Shown in pieces: positions 23,537-31,483 of a stretch of DNA of 32,263 nt. Made by a program: the position numbers and the translations under genes. The notes under the pieces were generated by a model. That model made no database searches. It had not been told where the DNA came from and worked only from the letters and a program-made list of their open reading frames with translations. Source of the stretch: CAMEON01 sp964463245. Its GTDB lineage: Bacteria; Bacillota; Clostridia; Oscillospirales; CAG-272. Location of the stretch: positions 1-32,263 of the forward strand of contig CAYXBU010000017.1 of NCBI GenBank assembly GCA_964463245.1. The letters are read 5' to 3'. Each line of letters starts with the position of its first letter. The first letter of the stretch is position 1.

Positions 23537-26296
23537 TCAGCTGTCTGCGTTCAAAAGAGAGGTATGCACGAAGCAGTAGCGATCCGTGTAGTAGCCGCCC
23601 GCGTAGCCGTTCCAGATGCACGGCTCATGGTAGAAGTGGGGCGGAGCTACGGCGTACAGCTCGCCGCCGACATGGTGATGGGGACCCAGCAGGTTGCGCA
23701 GGTTGTTGACAAGCGTCAGTCGGATGCGATTGCTGCCCGCGTGGAGGTAGGGTGTCAAGTCCACCTCGTAGGGTGCCCAGAGGAGGGTCGCGACATCCTG
23801 CCCGTTCACATTGACTCGCAGAGCGTTGATGCCCTCCTTACGGAAAGACAGACGTCTTGCGGTGTCGCCATCGGTCAGGGTCAGCTCCCGCTCCACCGTC
23901 AGCTCGCCGGCAAAGAACAAGTAGCCCTGCCGCTCCAGTCGATCCAGCGTGACTTGCTCATGGGGAGCCACCATGCGGAAGCCACCGTCCACAAAGCTCG
24001 CGTTGTGCGGTATCTCCTCAAAGTCGTGCTCAGCCACGACTCCGAAGTCGCCCACCAGATACATGGCCTCGATCTCCATATCGTAGGTCAGCTTGTTCTT
24101 CTCGCTCTCGAAGACCTTGCTCTTCTCGATGTTCTCATACACCTCGTCGGATTGACGGAAGAGCACATGGGTCTCGATGATGTTCTCACCCGGTGTCATC
24201 AGCCCGGAGATGTCCAGCTTGCGGAAGGAATGATCCCGGAAGAAGCCGCAGTCGGTCTTGTTCACAGGCTTGCCGTTGACCGTGATGTCGAATATCTCGG
24301 GGGTCTCGCAGGCCAGCCAGAGCTTCTCGGGCACATAGTCGGCCTGTACGGTAAAGGCGCAACGGATGTCCACGGGTGCCTTGCGCTCGATGGCGCGGGA
24401 GGCCACGTTCAGGATGTATCCATTCTCCTCCTCAAGCACACCGTCGAACCAATAGGTGCACTTGTCCAGCGTCAGCGCGTTCTCGGTAGCCGACACGACC
24501 TGCCACTCGCCCGACAAGTCAAGTGCCGTCGGGAGGGTCGGTGCGGGGACGGGTGCCTCGGCATGGGGGGTACCGTCATCGATGATCACAAGGCTACCCC
24601 ATGCAGGGAAGGTGTATTCCCCGAAGAACGGCTCCAGCTCCCCGGTGACGATGTTGAGCACCTTGCCGCCGCAGGAGATGTGCGCGTGCTGAGGCTCGGC
24701 GGTGGAGTTGACGATGTAGTGCATGGTGAAGCCGTCATCCGGGAAGCGGCGAAGGGTGTAGGTCAGGGCGGGATTATCCAGAATGGGATTAGCGGGAAGC
24801 TCCTCGGCTGTCACGATCCGACCGCCGTTCTCGCGGAACTCGGCGAGCAGTCGCTCGGTGTTCTCGAAGAAGGCAATGTGGGGCGGGATGATGACCTTCT
24901 TGTAGCGCATCTTCCCGATGACCAGCGTGTCGCCCTCCACATGGCCGTGCCGCTCCATAAGGATCTCGTCACCTAAGTGGAAGGGGATGTGCTTGCTCTC
25001 CAGCTCATCCAGAATGTCCAGAAGAGCTAAATTGTAACCGCTAAGTCCCTCATTTTTTGCATTGTTGTAGCAGATCCACGCCGAGGTCTGGGTGTGCATG
25101 ACCAGCGTGTCTACCTCGACCTCACCCTGTGCGAGCAGCATTCCAACGCGGGACATGGCATCGTTGAAGACCTTGTAGTCCGCCCACCACGGCTGCTGGC
25201 AATACATAGCCGGCGGGTAGTCCCGCTTGCGGATGCCGCGCAAGGAGTAACCCTCCAGGTGCTGGCACATGAGGTTGATGCCCCGCACCATCATCCACTC
25301 ATAGTTGCGCTTGAGCTCATCGTGACCGACGTTGTGCCCGCAGAGGGCAAAGGTCTCGGACAGGATCTGCCGCTTGCCGGTCTGGGCGGCGACCGAGGCC
25401 AGCTGTGCCTGGGTCAGGCAACGGCCGATGTCCCGCCCCAGCCAGTCCATGCCGGGGATGTCAAAGTATTCGTAGTGGGGCATACACGCACCGTTGGAGG
25501 TCAGCTGTGCCTCAAAGGACTCCTCCAGCACGAGGTGTCCCGTAAATTTCACCCCGTGCGCCTGACACCAGTCGTGTATCTGCTTCATGAAGTTGCGGGA
25601 GAACAGTTCGGTGACCAGCTTCCAGAAGCGCATACGGGTGGTCTTGTAGTCCCCACGCTCCAGGAACAGCTCGATCAGGTGGTCGTATATCGGCTCACCG
25701 TAGGCCTTCTCATATTCGGCGGGCAGGGTCAGGCTCCACGGGATGCCGTTGCGGGAGATCTGCGGCTCGTCGGTAAAGAAGCCGTCAAAGCTCGTTCCGT
25801 ACTTCTCGTGGTACGGCTCGTATATCTCCTGCAGGAAATCAGCGATGACCTCCCCGTCCAGCGTGTCCACATAGAAGGGATTGACGTCGTAGTAGAAACA
25901 ATAATTCTCAAAGCAGCTGATGATGCGGGGACCGCGAGGATCCTCTAAGTCGGGGGTAAATGTCTTGACCCGCAGGTACTTCTGCTGGTACTTCTCCCCC
26001 TTGCCGTTGACCTTACCGCCGCCGAAGCCGCTCGGCCAGCCGTTCTCGTCATAGGCCCAGGCGTGCATCCCGCGGGCATTGGCCTCCTTGATGCAGGCGG
26101 AGACGTTCTCAAACCACTCCTCCCCCATATACTCGGTCTGCAAGCCGCCGCGGGCGTGCATGAAGAAACCGCCGATGCCGGCATCCCCCATGAGGTCTAC
26201 CTGGCGCACCGACTCGGGGACATTCAACTTTTCGTTCCACGACCAGAAGGGGATCGGGCGATACTCGTTGCCTACTGTTTTGAAATCCATATGCAT
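23537..26296 (-). CDS. GH106-like glycoside hydrolase (putative alpha-L-rhamnosidase)
   Basis: A 919-residue protein without a signal peptide, so probably cytoplasmic. The N-terminus YRPIPFWSWNEKL, the MHARGGLQTEYMGEEWF stretch and the YDENGWPSG motif are typical of the GH106/rhamnosidase-related group. An acidic FFTDEP lies at residues 173-178 and LSETFALCGH further on; catalytic residues were not assigned. After the barrel come a glutamine-amidotransferase-like domain (TLVIGKMRYKKVIIPP) and a C-terminal galactose-binding-like domain (ALRVNVNGQDVATLLWAPYEVDL). Family assignment is from pattern recognition, so another GH of similar architecture is possible. Two ATGs (26296, 26290) are close together and both lack a well-spaced ribosome binding site. 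Confidence 0.75.
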   Translation of the reverse strand: MHMDFKTVGNEYRPIPFWSWNEKLNVPESVRQVDLMGDAGIGGFFMHARGGLQTEYMGEEWFENVSACIKEANARGMHAWAYDENGWPSGFGGGKVNGKGEKYQQKYLRVKTFTPDLEDPRGPRIISCFENYCFYYDVNPFYVDTLDGEVIADFLQEIYEPYHEKYGTSFDGFFTDEPQISRNGIPWSLTLPAEYEKAYGEPIYDHLIELFLERGDYKTTRMRFWKLVTELFSRNFMKQIHDWCQAHGVKFTGHLVLEESFEAQLTSNGACMPHYEYFDIPGMDWLGRDIGRCLTQAQLASVAAQTGKRQILSETFALCGHNVGHDELKRNYEWMMVRGINLMCQHLEGYSLRGIRKRDYPPAMYCQQPWWADYKVFNDAMSRVGMLLAQGEVEVDTLVMHTQTSAWICYNNAKNEGLSGYNLALLDILDELESKHIPFHLGDEILMERHGHVEGDTLVIGKMRYKKVIIPPHIAFFENTERLLAEFRENGGRIVTAEELPANPILDNPALTYTLRRFPDDGFTMHYIVNSTAEPQHAHISCGGKVLNIVTGELEPFFGEYTFPAWGSLVIIDDGTPHAEAPVPAPTLPTALDLSGEWQVVSATENALTLDKCTYWFDGVLEEENGYILNVASRAIERKAPVDIRCAFTVQADYVPEKLWLACETPEIFDITVNGKPVNKTDCGFFRDHSFRKLDISGLMTPGENIIETHVLFRQSDEVYENIEKSKVFESEKNKLTYDMEIEAMYLVGDFGVVAEHDFEEIPHNASFVDGGFRMVAPHEQVTLDRLERQGYLFFAGELTVERELTLTDGDTARRLSFRKEGINALRVNVNGQDVATLLWAPYEVDLTPYLHAGSNRIRLTLVNNLRNLLGPHHHVGGELYAVAPPHFYHEPCIWNGYAGGYYTDRYCFVHTSLLNADS

Positions 26297-26307
26297 GACC
26301 GTCTTAC

Positions 26308-26321
26308 GTTTAACGTTTAAC
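26308..26321 (-). repeat. Tandem 7-bp repeat in the 5' leader of the GH106-like gene
   Basis: GTTTAAC occurs twice head-to-tail on the plus strand (26308-26314 and 26315-26321). It lies between the only good Shine-Dalgarno (AAAGGAAG, 26333-26326) and the start codon of the minus-strand gene. It might be a regulator binding site. Confidence 0.5.
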
Positions 26322-26370
26322 CGTTCTTCCTTTCTTTTTCGTATCGCGCCGCTGTTGTGCGGGCAGGTTC

Positions 26371-26399
26371 ATTATACCATGTTATACCGCTTTCGTCAA
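26371..26399 (-). promoter_or_regulatory. Promoter of the GH106-like gene
   Basis: On the minus strand, TTGACG (26399-26394), a 17-bp spacer ending TGG, then TATAAT (26376-26371). It is an extended -10 promoter, divergent from the promoter of the sugar-binding lipoprotein gene about 60 bp away. Confidence 0.83.
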
Positions 26400-26460
26400 C
26401 AGGAAAAGCCGCTTCCGTGCAAAAAAATGTTGAAATCGGGGCAAAAGAGCATAACATCTA

Positions 26461-26489
26461 TTGACAAATCCGGCAAAATGTACTATAAT
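26461..26489 (+). promoter_or_regulatory. Promoter of the solute-binding lipoprotein operon
   Basis: A perfect TTGACA (26461-26466), a 17-bp spacer and a perfect TATAAT (26484-26489). The leader of about 70 nt includes a small GGCAG/CTGCC hairpin. Confidence 0.88.
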
Positions 26490-26568
26490 GGGAGCACGAT
26501 GTGTGTCATAGTTCGGCAGGCTCTGCCTCGCAGGACACCATCCCATTCCAAAGCAAGGAGACATCGTT

Positions 26569-28137
26569 ATGAAACACACTCGCATCCCCCGTTTGCTCTC
26601 CCTCCTGCTGGCGTGCTTGATGCTGGTGGGCTGTATGGCAGAGCTGGTCGCCTGTGCAGACACCGAAGGCTCCGGGACATCCGCTCCCACGCAGACATCC
26701 GCCGCCGATGAAGGCGACAATGATGGCTCCGCCGACTCCTCGGAGACAGAGGAAGAGGAGGATCCGTTTGAGAACGTCGACTATCAAAAGCGTCCTTTCC
26801 GTATCCTGACCAGTACCAATGTCGCCTCTCCGGGTATGGGTAACTCAAACTTCCTGATCGAGGGTGAAAAGGATGCCGTCACCAACATCGTCAACGATGC
26901 CGTCGCCACCCGCAACTCGGTCGTGGAGAACAAGATCGGAGTCACGCTGGAGTTCACGCAACTGGATGTCGCGTACACCGGCGTGTTCGACAAGATCCGC
27001 ACCTATGCCAGCGCCGGTCTGGACGAGTTCGACCTGGTCATCAATGACATCTATCCCTTCGCCAACCTCTCCATCGAGGGCAACTTCCGAAATGTCCTGG
27101 ATCCCGAGTTCACCGGCTTTGACTTTGAGGATAAGCCATACTGGTACAAGGAATATATGGATGATATGTGCCTCGTGGAGGGCTACGAGTACATCCTGGC
27201 GGGAGACTTTTTCATCGATATCCTCCGCTCGGCGCACCTCCTGCTCTTCAACAAGAATATGTACCAGACATTGCACGGAAACGCCGACCCCAACGAGGTC
27301 TATGATTGGGTCCTGAATTATGAGTGGACCTACGAGAAGATGCTGGAAATGATCCAGGGAGCCTATCAGGACAAGAACGCCAACGGCGAGAAGGACTACG
27401 GCGATGTCTACGGCTTTGCGATCCTTGAGTTGTGGGGCTCCTCCATCGGGCTTGTGGTCAGCGCAGACCCCGGCTTTGTGACCCGTGATGAGGACGGTGC
27501 CCTGACCATGACGCTGGGAGAGAACAACCGCGCCTCCGACCTGACCGATTACCTCACCAAGCTGGCCTACGATGAGAACGCCTGCTTCGGCCTGACCTCC
27601 GATGCACAGATCCTGCAGGACTTCACCGACGGTCTCTCCCTCATCTGCGACTACCAGCGTTTGGGTTCCCTGGAGAACGCCGTCCTGAAGGATATGGCAG
27701 ACAGCTTCGGTGTTCTGCCCTGCCCCATGCTGTATGCCTCGGATCACAAATACAACACCGCGACCCACGATACCACCGAGGTGGGAGCTATCCTTCAGAC
27801 CAGCCACGATGCCGAGTTCGTCAGCACGGTGATCCAGGTGCTCAACCGCGAGACCGCCACTGAGCTGATGCCGAAGTACTACGGCGAGGCTCTGCAGGTG
27901 CAGTATGTGACGGATCCGTATGCCTCCCAGATGATCCAGATCATCCACGACAACATCAGCGTGTCCTTTATCCTGGCTTACAACAACCAGCTGGGCACGA
28001 CGGTTCTGAACACCTTCTCCAACGCGGTGGCCGAGAAGCGCACCTTTGAGGTCGTGTATAAGCCGATCGGAAAGACCATCGGCAGAAAGATGAACTCCAT
28101 GATCAAGACCTTCAAGAAGAAGAATCACATCAGCTGA
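26569..28137 (+). CDS. Extracellular solute-binding lipoprotein (ABC sugar-uptake type)
   Basis: A 522-residue secreted lipoprotein. A basic N-terminus and hydrophobic core end in the lipobox LVGC with Cys22. A low-complexity linker rich in Ser, Thr, Glu and Asp (about residues 33-65) follows before the folded part. The body reads like family 1 sugar-binding proteins, with FDLVINDIYPFANLSIEG and later FTDGLSLICDYQRLG and FGVLPCPMLYASDHKYN. It would capture an oligosaccharide at the membrane surface. No permease or ATPase gene is adjacent, so it must work with components encoded elsewhere. The start follows AAGGAGAC. A glycosidase-like gene follows after 64 bp that contain a hairpin. Confidence 0.88.
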   Translation: MKHTRIPRLLSLLLACLMLVGCMAELVACADTEGSGTSAPTQTSAADEGDNDGSADSSETEEEEDPFENVDYQKRPFRILTSTNVASPGMGNSNFLIEGEKDAVTNIVNDAVATRNSVVENKIGVTLEFTQLDVAYTGVFDKIRTYASAGLDEFDLVINDIYPFANLSIEGNFRNVLDPEFTGFDFEDKPYWYKEYMDDMCLVEGYEYILAGDFFIDILRSAHLLLFNKNMYQTLHGNADPNEVYDWVLNYEWTYEKMLEMIQGAYQDKNANGEKDYGDVYGFAILELWGSSIGLVVSADPGFVTRDEDGALTMTLGENNRASDLTDYLTKLAYDENACFGLTSDAQILQDFTDGLSLICDYQRLGSLENAVLKDMADSFGVLPCPMLYASDHKYNTATHDTTEVGAILQTSHDAEFVSTVIQVLNRETATELMPKYYGEALQVQYVTDPYASQMIQIIHDNISVSFILAYNNQLGTTVLNTFSNAVAEKRTFEVVYKPIGKTIGRKMNSMIKTFKKKNHIS

Positions 28138-28152
28138 TCCAAAACCATATCC

Positions 28153-28179
28153 GAGCACCGCGCAGGTCGCGCGGTGCTC
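28153..28179 (+). promoter_or_regulatory. Intercistronic stem-loop
   Basis: GAGCACCGCGC (28153-28163) pairs perfectly with GCGCGGTGCTC (28169-28179) around a 5-nt loop. There is no U run after it. It could stabilise the upstream binding-protein mRNA or partly terminate transcription, giving more binding protein than hydrolase. Confidence 0.7.
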
Positions 28180-28201
28180 TTGTAAAAAGGAGGATTTCAC
28201 C

Positions 28202-29464
28202 ATGTCCGCTGTATACCCCATTACCTACTGGTACGGCATCCGCAAGGAGCACCTCTGCCGCGAGCGGCTCATCGAGGCGCAGAACGCCGGCTTCAATCTG
28301 ATTGAATGCGCCTACGACACCGAGACCAACCTGCAGGTGCTGGCTTGGTGCGCCGAGCTTGGTCTGCGCGCCAATGTGCAGGATGCTCGCATGGGGGTTG
28401 CCCTGGAGGGTAAGCCCGGCTGGGAGGCGGCTCTGGACGGCATGATCGCCGATTACCGCGACTGCCCCGCCCTCAACCGCTTCTTTGTCCGAGACGAGCC
28501 GATGGACGATTATTTCCCGACACTGGGGCGGGTCGTGGACTACCTCCACGAGCATGACCCCATCCACGGGGAGTACATCAACCTGCTCCCCTCGGTCGCG
28601 GTGCCGCCCGCCTCCCCGGAGAGGTACCGTCAGCATCTGGCGGCGTATTTAGACACGGTACACCCACAGCTCCTGTCCTACGACCACTACAACCTGATGT
28701 GGCGTGAGGTGCCGGTGCTGGGCGACCTGCCCGAAGCCGCCGTCTCGGAGGAGAACCGCGTACGCAACGGCTGGGAGGGCAAGGTATTTGAGGCCTACGA
28801 CCGCGAGGGCTACTACGACAACATGGAGATGATCCGCACGGCGGCGGCCGAGGCCGGGCTTCCGTGGATGACCATCATCCTCTTGGTGGAGCACTGGGGC
28901 TACCGTCTGCCCTCCGAGGGGGAGCTGCGCTGGGAGGCCTTCAACGCGCTGACCTACGGCTCGACGGGGCTGTCCTACTTTACCTACTGGACACCCGGGG
29001 TCGATCACAATGAGCCATGGTCGTATCACAACGGGATCATCCTCTCGGACGGCACACGGGGAGAGAAGTACGAGATCGTCAAGAACATCAACCGCGAGCT
29101 CCAAGTGCTGCATGGCGGTCTGCTGGGCGCACTGCCCGGCAGGACGTATGCGCCGGGCAAGCTGATCTCCGAGGCGGTCTACCATGTCGGGAGCGAGGCC
29201 GACGGGCTGGTCAAGCCCTTTGAAGGCTACGGAGCTCTGCGCCGCTTAAGCGGCGGGCGGTTCGTGGTCGGATGCTTTGCCGATGGTCGCTTCCTGATCA
29301 CCGCCAAGGATCACGATGCGCCGCAGACCCTCCACATAGAGGCCGACGCCCCCCTGCTCCGCCTCAACAAGGAGACGGGTCTATGGGAGGATTGCCCCGC
29401 CGACGTGACCTTCGCGCCGGGGGACGGACAACTCTTTGCCGTGACTGAACCCACAAATGCATAA
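28202..29464 (+). CDS. Putative TIM-barrel glycoside hydrolase
   Basis: A 420-residue protein without a signal peptide. The beginning, ITYWYGIRKEHLCRERLIEAQNAGFNLIE, and repeated strand-helix units suggest a (beta/alpha)8 barrel similar to clan GH-A enzymes. Two acidic candidates stand out: E99 in FFVRDEP, and E230 in ILLVEHWGY. LSYDHYNLM lies between them and YGSTGLSYFTYWTP after. The C-terminal ~100 residues look like a small beta domain. I do not recognise the exact family, and catalysis is inferred. It is preceded by AAAAAGGAGG and shares a transcript with the sugar-binding lipoprotein, so it probably acts on the imported sugar. Confidence 0.7.
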   Translation: MSAVYPITYWYGIRKEHLCRERLIEAQNAGFNLIECAYDTETNLQVLAWCAELGLRANVQDARMGVALEGKPGWEAALDGMIADYRDCPALNRFFVRDEPMDDYFPTLGRVVDYLHEHDPIHGEYINLLPSVAVPPASPERYRQHLAAYLDTVHPQLLSYDHYNLMWREVPVLGDLPEAAVSEENRVRNGWEGKVFEAYDREGYYDNMEMIRTAAAEAGLPWMTIILLVEHWGYRLPSEGELRWEAFNALTYGSTGLSYFTYWTPGVDHNEPWSYHNGIILSDGTRGEKYEIVKNINRELQVLHGGLLGALPGRTYAPGKLISEAVYHVGSEADGLVKPFEGYGALRRLSGGRFVVGCFADGRFLITAKDHDAPQTLHIEADAPLLRLNKETGLWEDCPADVTFAPGDGQLFAVTEPTNA

Positions 29465-29470
29465 AGAACC

Positions 29471-29514
29471 CCTCCGCAGGGCAGGATACCCGTGAAGTAT
29501 TCACCCTGCGGAGG
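29471..29514 (+). promoter_or_regulatory. Hairpin that covers the spoVAC ribosome binding site
   Basis: CCTCCGCAGGG (29471-29481) pairs perfectly with CCCTGCGGAGG (29504-29514) across a 22-nt loop. The 3' arm contains the GGAGG Shine-Dalgarno of spoVAC (29509-29515). There is no proper U run after the stem, so attenuation of translation is at least as likely as termination of the upstream operon. Confidence 0.75.
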
Positions 29515-29521
29515 TATTCTT

Positions 29522-29971
29522 ATGGATATGGATCAAAAGACCTACAAGCGGTATGCCGATGCCCGCGCCCCGCGCTCGAATTCCGTGCGTAATTGCCTGC
29601 GCGCCTTCTGGACGGGCGGGGTCATCTGCACGCTGGGGCAAGGTCTCTGTGACCTGTACAGTCGTGTCTGCGGCATGAGCCAGGACAACGCCAAGACCCT
29701 GACCTCGGTCACGCTGGTATTCCTGGCCGCCGTCCTGACGGGGTGCGGCGTGTTCGACCGTATAGCCAAGTACGCGGGGGCGGGGACGCTGGTACCCATC
29801 ACCGGCTTTGCCAACGCGGTTGTCTCCCCGGCTATCGATGCCCGCGCCGAGGGGTTTGTCCTGGGGGTCGGCGCAAAGATATTCACGGTAGCGGGGCCTG
29901 TGCTCCTGTACGGCACGCTGGCAGGTGCCGTATACGGGCTGATCTTGTGGTGCATACGACTCCTCATGTGA
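29522..29971 (+). CDS. spoVAC: Stage V sporulation protein AC (SpoVAC), stand-alone
   Basis: A 149-residue inner-forespore membrane protein with four or so hydrophobic segments. The family signature is strong: FWTGGVICTLGQ, GCGVFDRIAKYAGAGTLVPITGFANAVVSPAIDARAEGFVLGVGAKIFTVAGPVLLYG. SpoVAC forms part of the channel moving Ca-dipicolinate in sporulation and germination. It usually sits in spoVAC-spoVAD-spoVAE; here the flanking genes are a glycosidase and an antiporter, and neither spoVAD nor spoVAE is within the window. ATG 29522 follows CGGAGGT by six bases; the GTG at 29492 lies inside the upstream hairpin. No clear sigma-G promoter was found. Confidence 0.92.
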   Translation: MDMDQKTYKRYADARAPRSNSVRNCLRAFWTGGVICTLGQGLCDLYSRVCGMSQDNAKTLTSVTLVFLAAVLTGCGVFDRIAKYAGAGTLVPITGFANAVVSPAIDARAEGFVLGVGAKIFTVAGPVLLYGTLAGAVYGLILWCIRLLM

Positions 29972-30028
29972 CAGAAAAAAGTGACCGATTTTCGCGTTTT
30001 CGGGTGGCTCTTTTGGTTCCTTTGCCCA

Positions 30029-30057
30029 TTGACTTCCACAGACTTCTTTGCTATAAT
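30029..30057 (+). promoter_or_regulatory. Promoter of the cation/proton antiporter gene
   Basis: TTGACT (30029-30034), a 17-bp spacer and a perfect TATAAT (30052-30057). It lies about 50 bp before the start codon. Confidence 0.85.
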
Positions 30058-30107
30058 AGGCACTTGTGGAATACAGATTGGGGAGCGTATCCCCGGGAGG
30101 CATTTTT

Positions 30108-31400
30108 ATGGGAGTCAAAGAAACACTGCTTGCATTGTCCATCGCGCTGTTCGCGGGACTGGTCATGTCCCGCCTGACCAAGGTGTGGAACCTGCCCGCC
30201 GTGACCGCGTATCTGGTCGCAGGCATCCTGATCGGTCCTTACTGCTTGGGGCAGCTGGATATCCCCGGCATCGGGTTCATCTCGGCCGACAATGTCAAAG
30301 CATTCGATATCATATCCGATGTGGCTCTGGGCTTCATCGCCATCACGATGGGCAACGAGTTCCGTCTGGAGAGCCTGAAGAAGACAGGTAAGCAGGCGAC
30401 CGTCATCGCCATCTTCCAGGCGATCACCGCAACGGTATTCGTGGACATCGCGCTGATCGCCCTGCACTTCATCATCCCCGATGAGTTGCCCATCTCGGCC
30501 GCCATCACGCTGGGTGCCATCGCCACCGCGACGGCTCCCGCCGCGACCCTCATGGTCATCAAGCAGTACAAGGCGGAAGGACCCGTCACAAAAATTCTGT
30601 TGCCCGTGGTGGCACTGGATGACGTGGTGGGGCTGATCGTGTTCGCCATCTCCTTCGGCATCGCTAAGGCCTTGGAGCAGGGGCATCTGGACATGGTCTC
30701 GGTTCTGGTCAACCCGCTGATCGAGGTGTTCGCTTCCCTTCTGCTGGGTGCCCTCTTGGGGTTGGTCTATACCTTCATCGAGCGGTTCTTCCATTCCCGC
30801 AGTAAGCGTATGAGCATCTCGGTGGGCTTCGTGTTCCTGGCGGTCGGTCTTTCCATGATGGAGTTCCACATCGGCTCGGTCACGATCGGATTCTCCTCGC
30901 TCCTGGTCTGCATGATGATGGGCACCATCTTCTGCAACCTGTGCGACTTCTCGGAGGAGCTGATGGATCGAATGGATCGCTGGACTGGGCCTGTGATGGT
31001 GCTGTTCTTCGTCCTCAGCGGTGCCGGGTTGGAGTTGAGCGTGTTCACGCATTGGCAGATCGTGCTGATCGGTGTCGTCTTTATCCTGATCCGCTCGCTG
31101 GGCAAGATATTCGGCGCGAGCGTTTCCTCCCGCTTCATGAAGTGCGAGCCGACCGTGCAGAGGTATCTGGGCATCACCCTCCTGCCGCAGGCGGGGGTCT
31201 GCCTCGGAATGTCGCTGGTCGCCATGGAGCTGGGCGAGACCGGTATCCTTATCCGCAACATCTCGCTGTTCGCCGTGCTGATCTACGAGCTGGTGGGACC
31301 TCTGCTGACCAAGATCGCGCTGGACAAAGCCGGGGAGATCAAGGAGAAGCCCATCCCTCCCCGTGCATTGGCGGCTCAGAATGCCAAACAAGGTCGCTGA
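30108..31400 (+). CDS. CPA2-family cation/proton antiporter
   Basis: A 431-residue integral membrane protein with about 12-13 hydrophobic segments covering nearly its whole length, related to KefB/NapA-type exchangers. Diagnostic stretches are LPAVTAYLVAGILIGPY near the N-terminus, LGAIATATAPAATLMVIKQY, and VVALDDVVGLIVFA with the adjacent acidic pair expected for the ion-binding site. No C-terminal TrkA-N nucleotide-binding domain is present, so it is not a full Kef channel. It exchanges Na+ or K+ for protons across the cell membrane; the ion cannot be told from sequence. ATG 30108 follows GGGAGG by seven bases; the earlier ATG at 30066 is unsupported. Confidence 0.9.
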   Translation: MGVKETLLALSIALFAGLVMSRLTKVWNLPAVTAYLVAGILIGPYCLGQLDIPGIGFISADNVKAFDIISDVALGFIAITMGNEFRLESLKKTGKQATVIAIFQAITATVFVDIALIALHFIIPDELPISAAITLGAIATATAPAATLMVIKQYKAEGPVTKILLPVVALDDVVGLIVFAISFGIAKALEQGHLDMVSVLVNPLIEVFASLLLGALLGLVYTFIERFFHSRSKRMSISVGFVFLAVGLSMMEFHIGSVTIGFSSLLVCMMMGTIFCNLCDFSEELMDRMDRWTGPVMVLFFVLSGAGLELSVFTHWQIVLIGVVFILIRSLGKIFGASVSSRFMKCEPTVQRYLGITLLPQAGVCLGMSLVAMELGETGILIRNISLFAVLIYELVGPLLTKIALDKAGEIKEKPIPPRALAAQNAKQGR

Positions 31401-31413
31401 ATATGTACCCAAG

Positions 31414-31461
31414 AGACCCCAAGGGGGCGCAGAGCATTTGCTCTGCGCCCCCTTGGGGTCT
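31414..31461. terminator. 23-bp perfect hairpin between convergent genes
   Basis: AGACCCCAAGGGGGCGCAGAGCA-type sequence (31414-31436) is perfectly complementary to 31439-31461, leaving a 2-nt loop. It lies 13 bp after the antiporter stop and 22 bp before the end of the convergent surface-protein gene. There is no U tract on either side. It may be a bidirectional terminator or a dispersed palindromic repeat. Confidence 0.8.
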
Positions 31462-31483
31462 AATGTATTGTTTCCGATGCAAG

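Noticed and set aside
23426..24976. 516-residue plus-strand open frame
   Set aside because: It crosses the GH106-like terminator and lies antisense to that gene.
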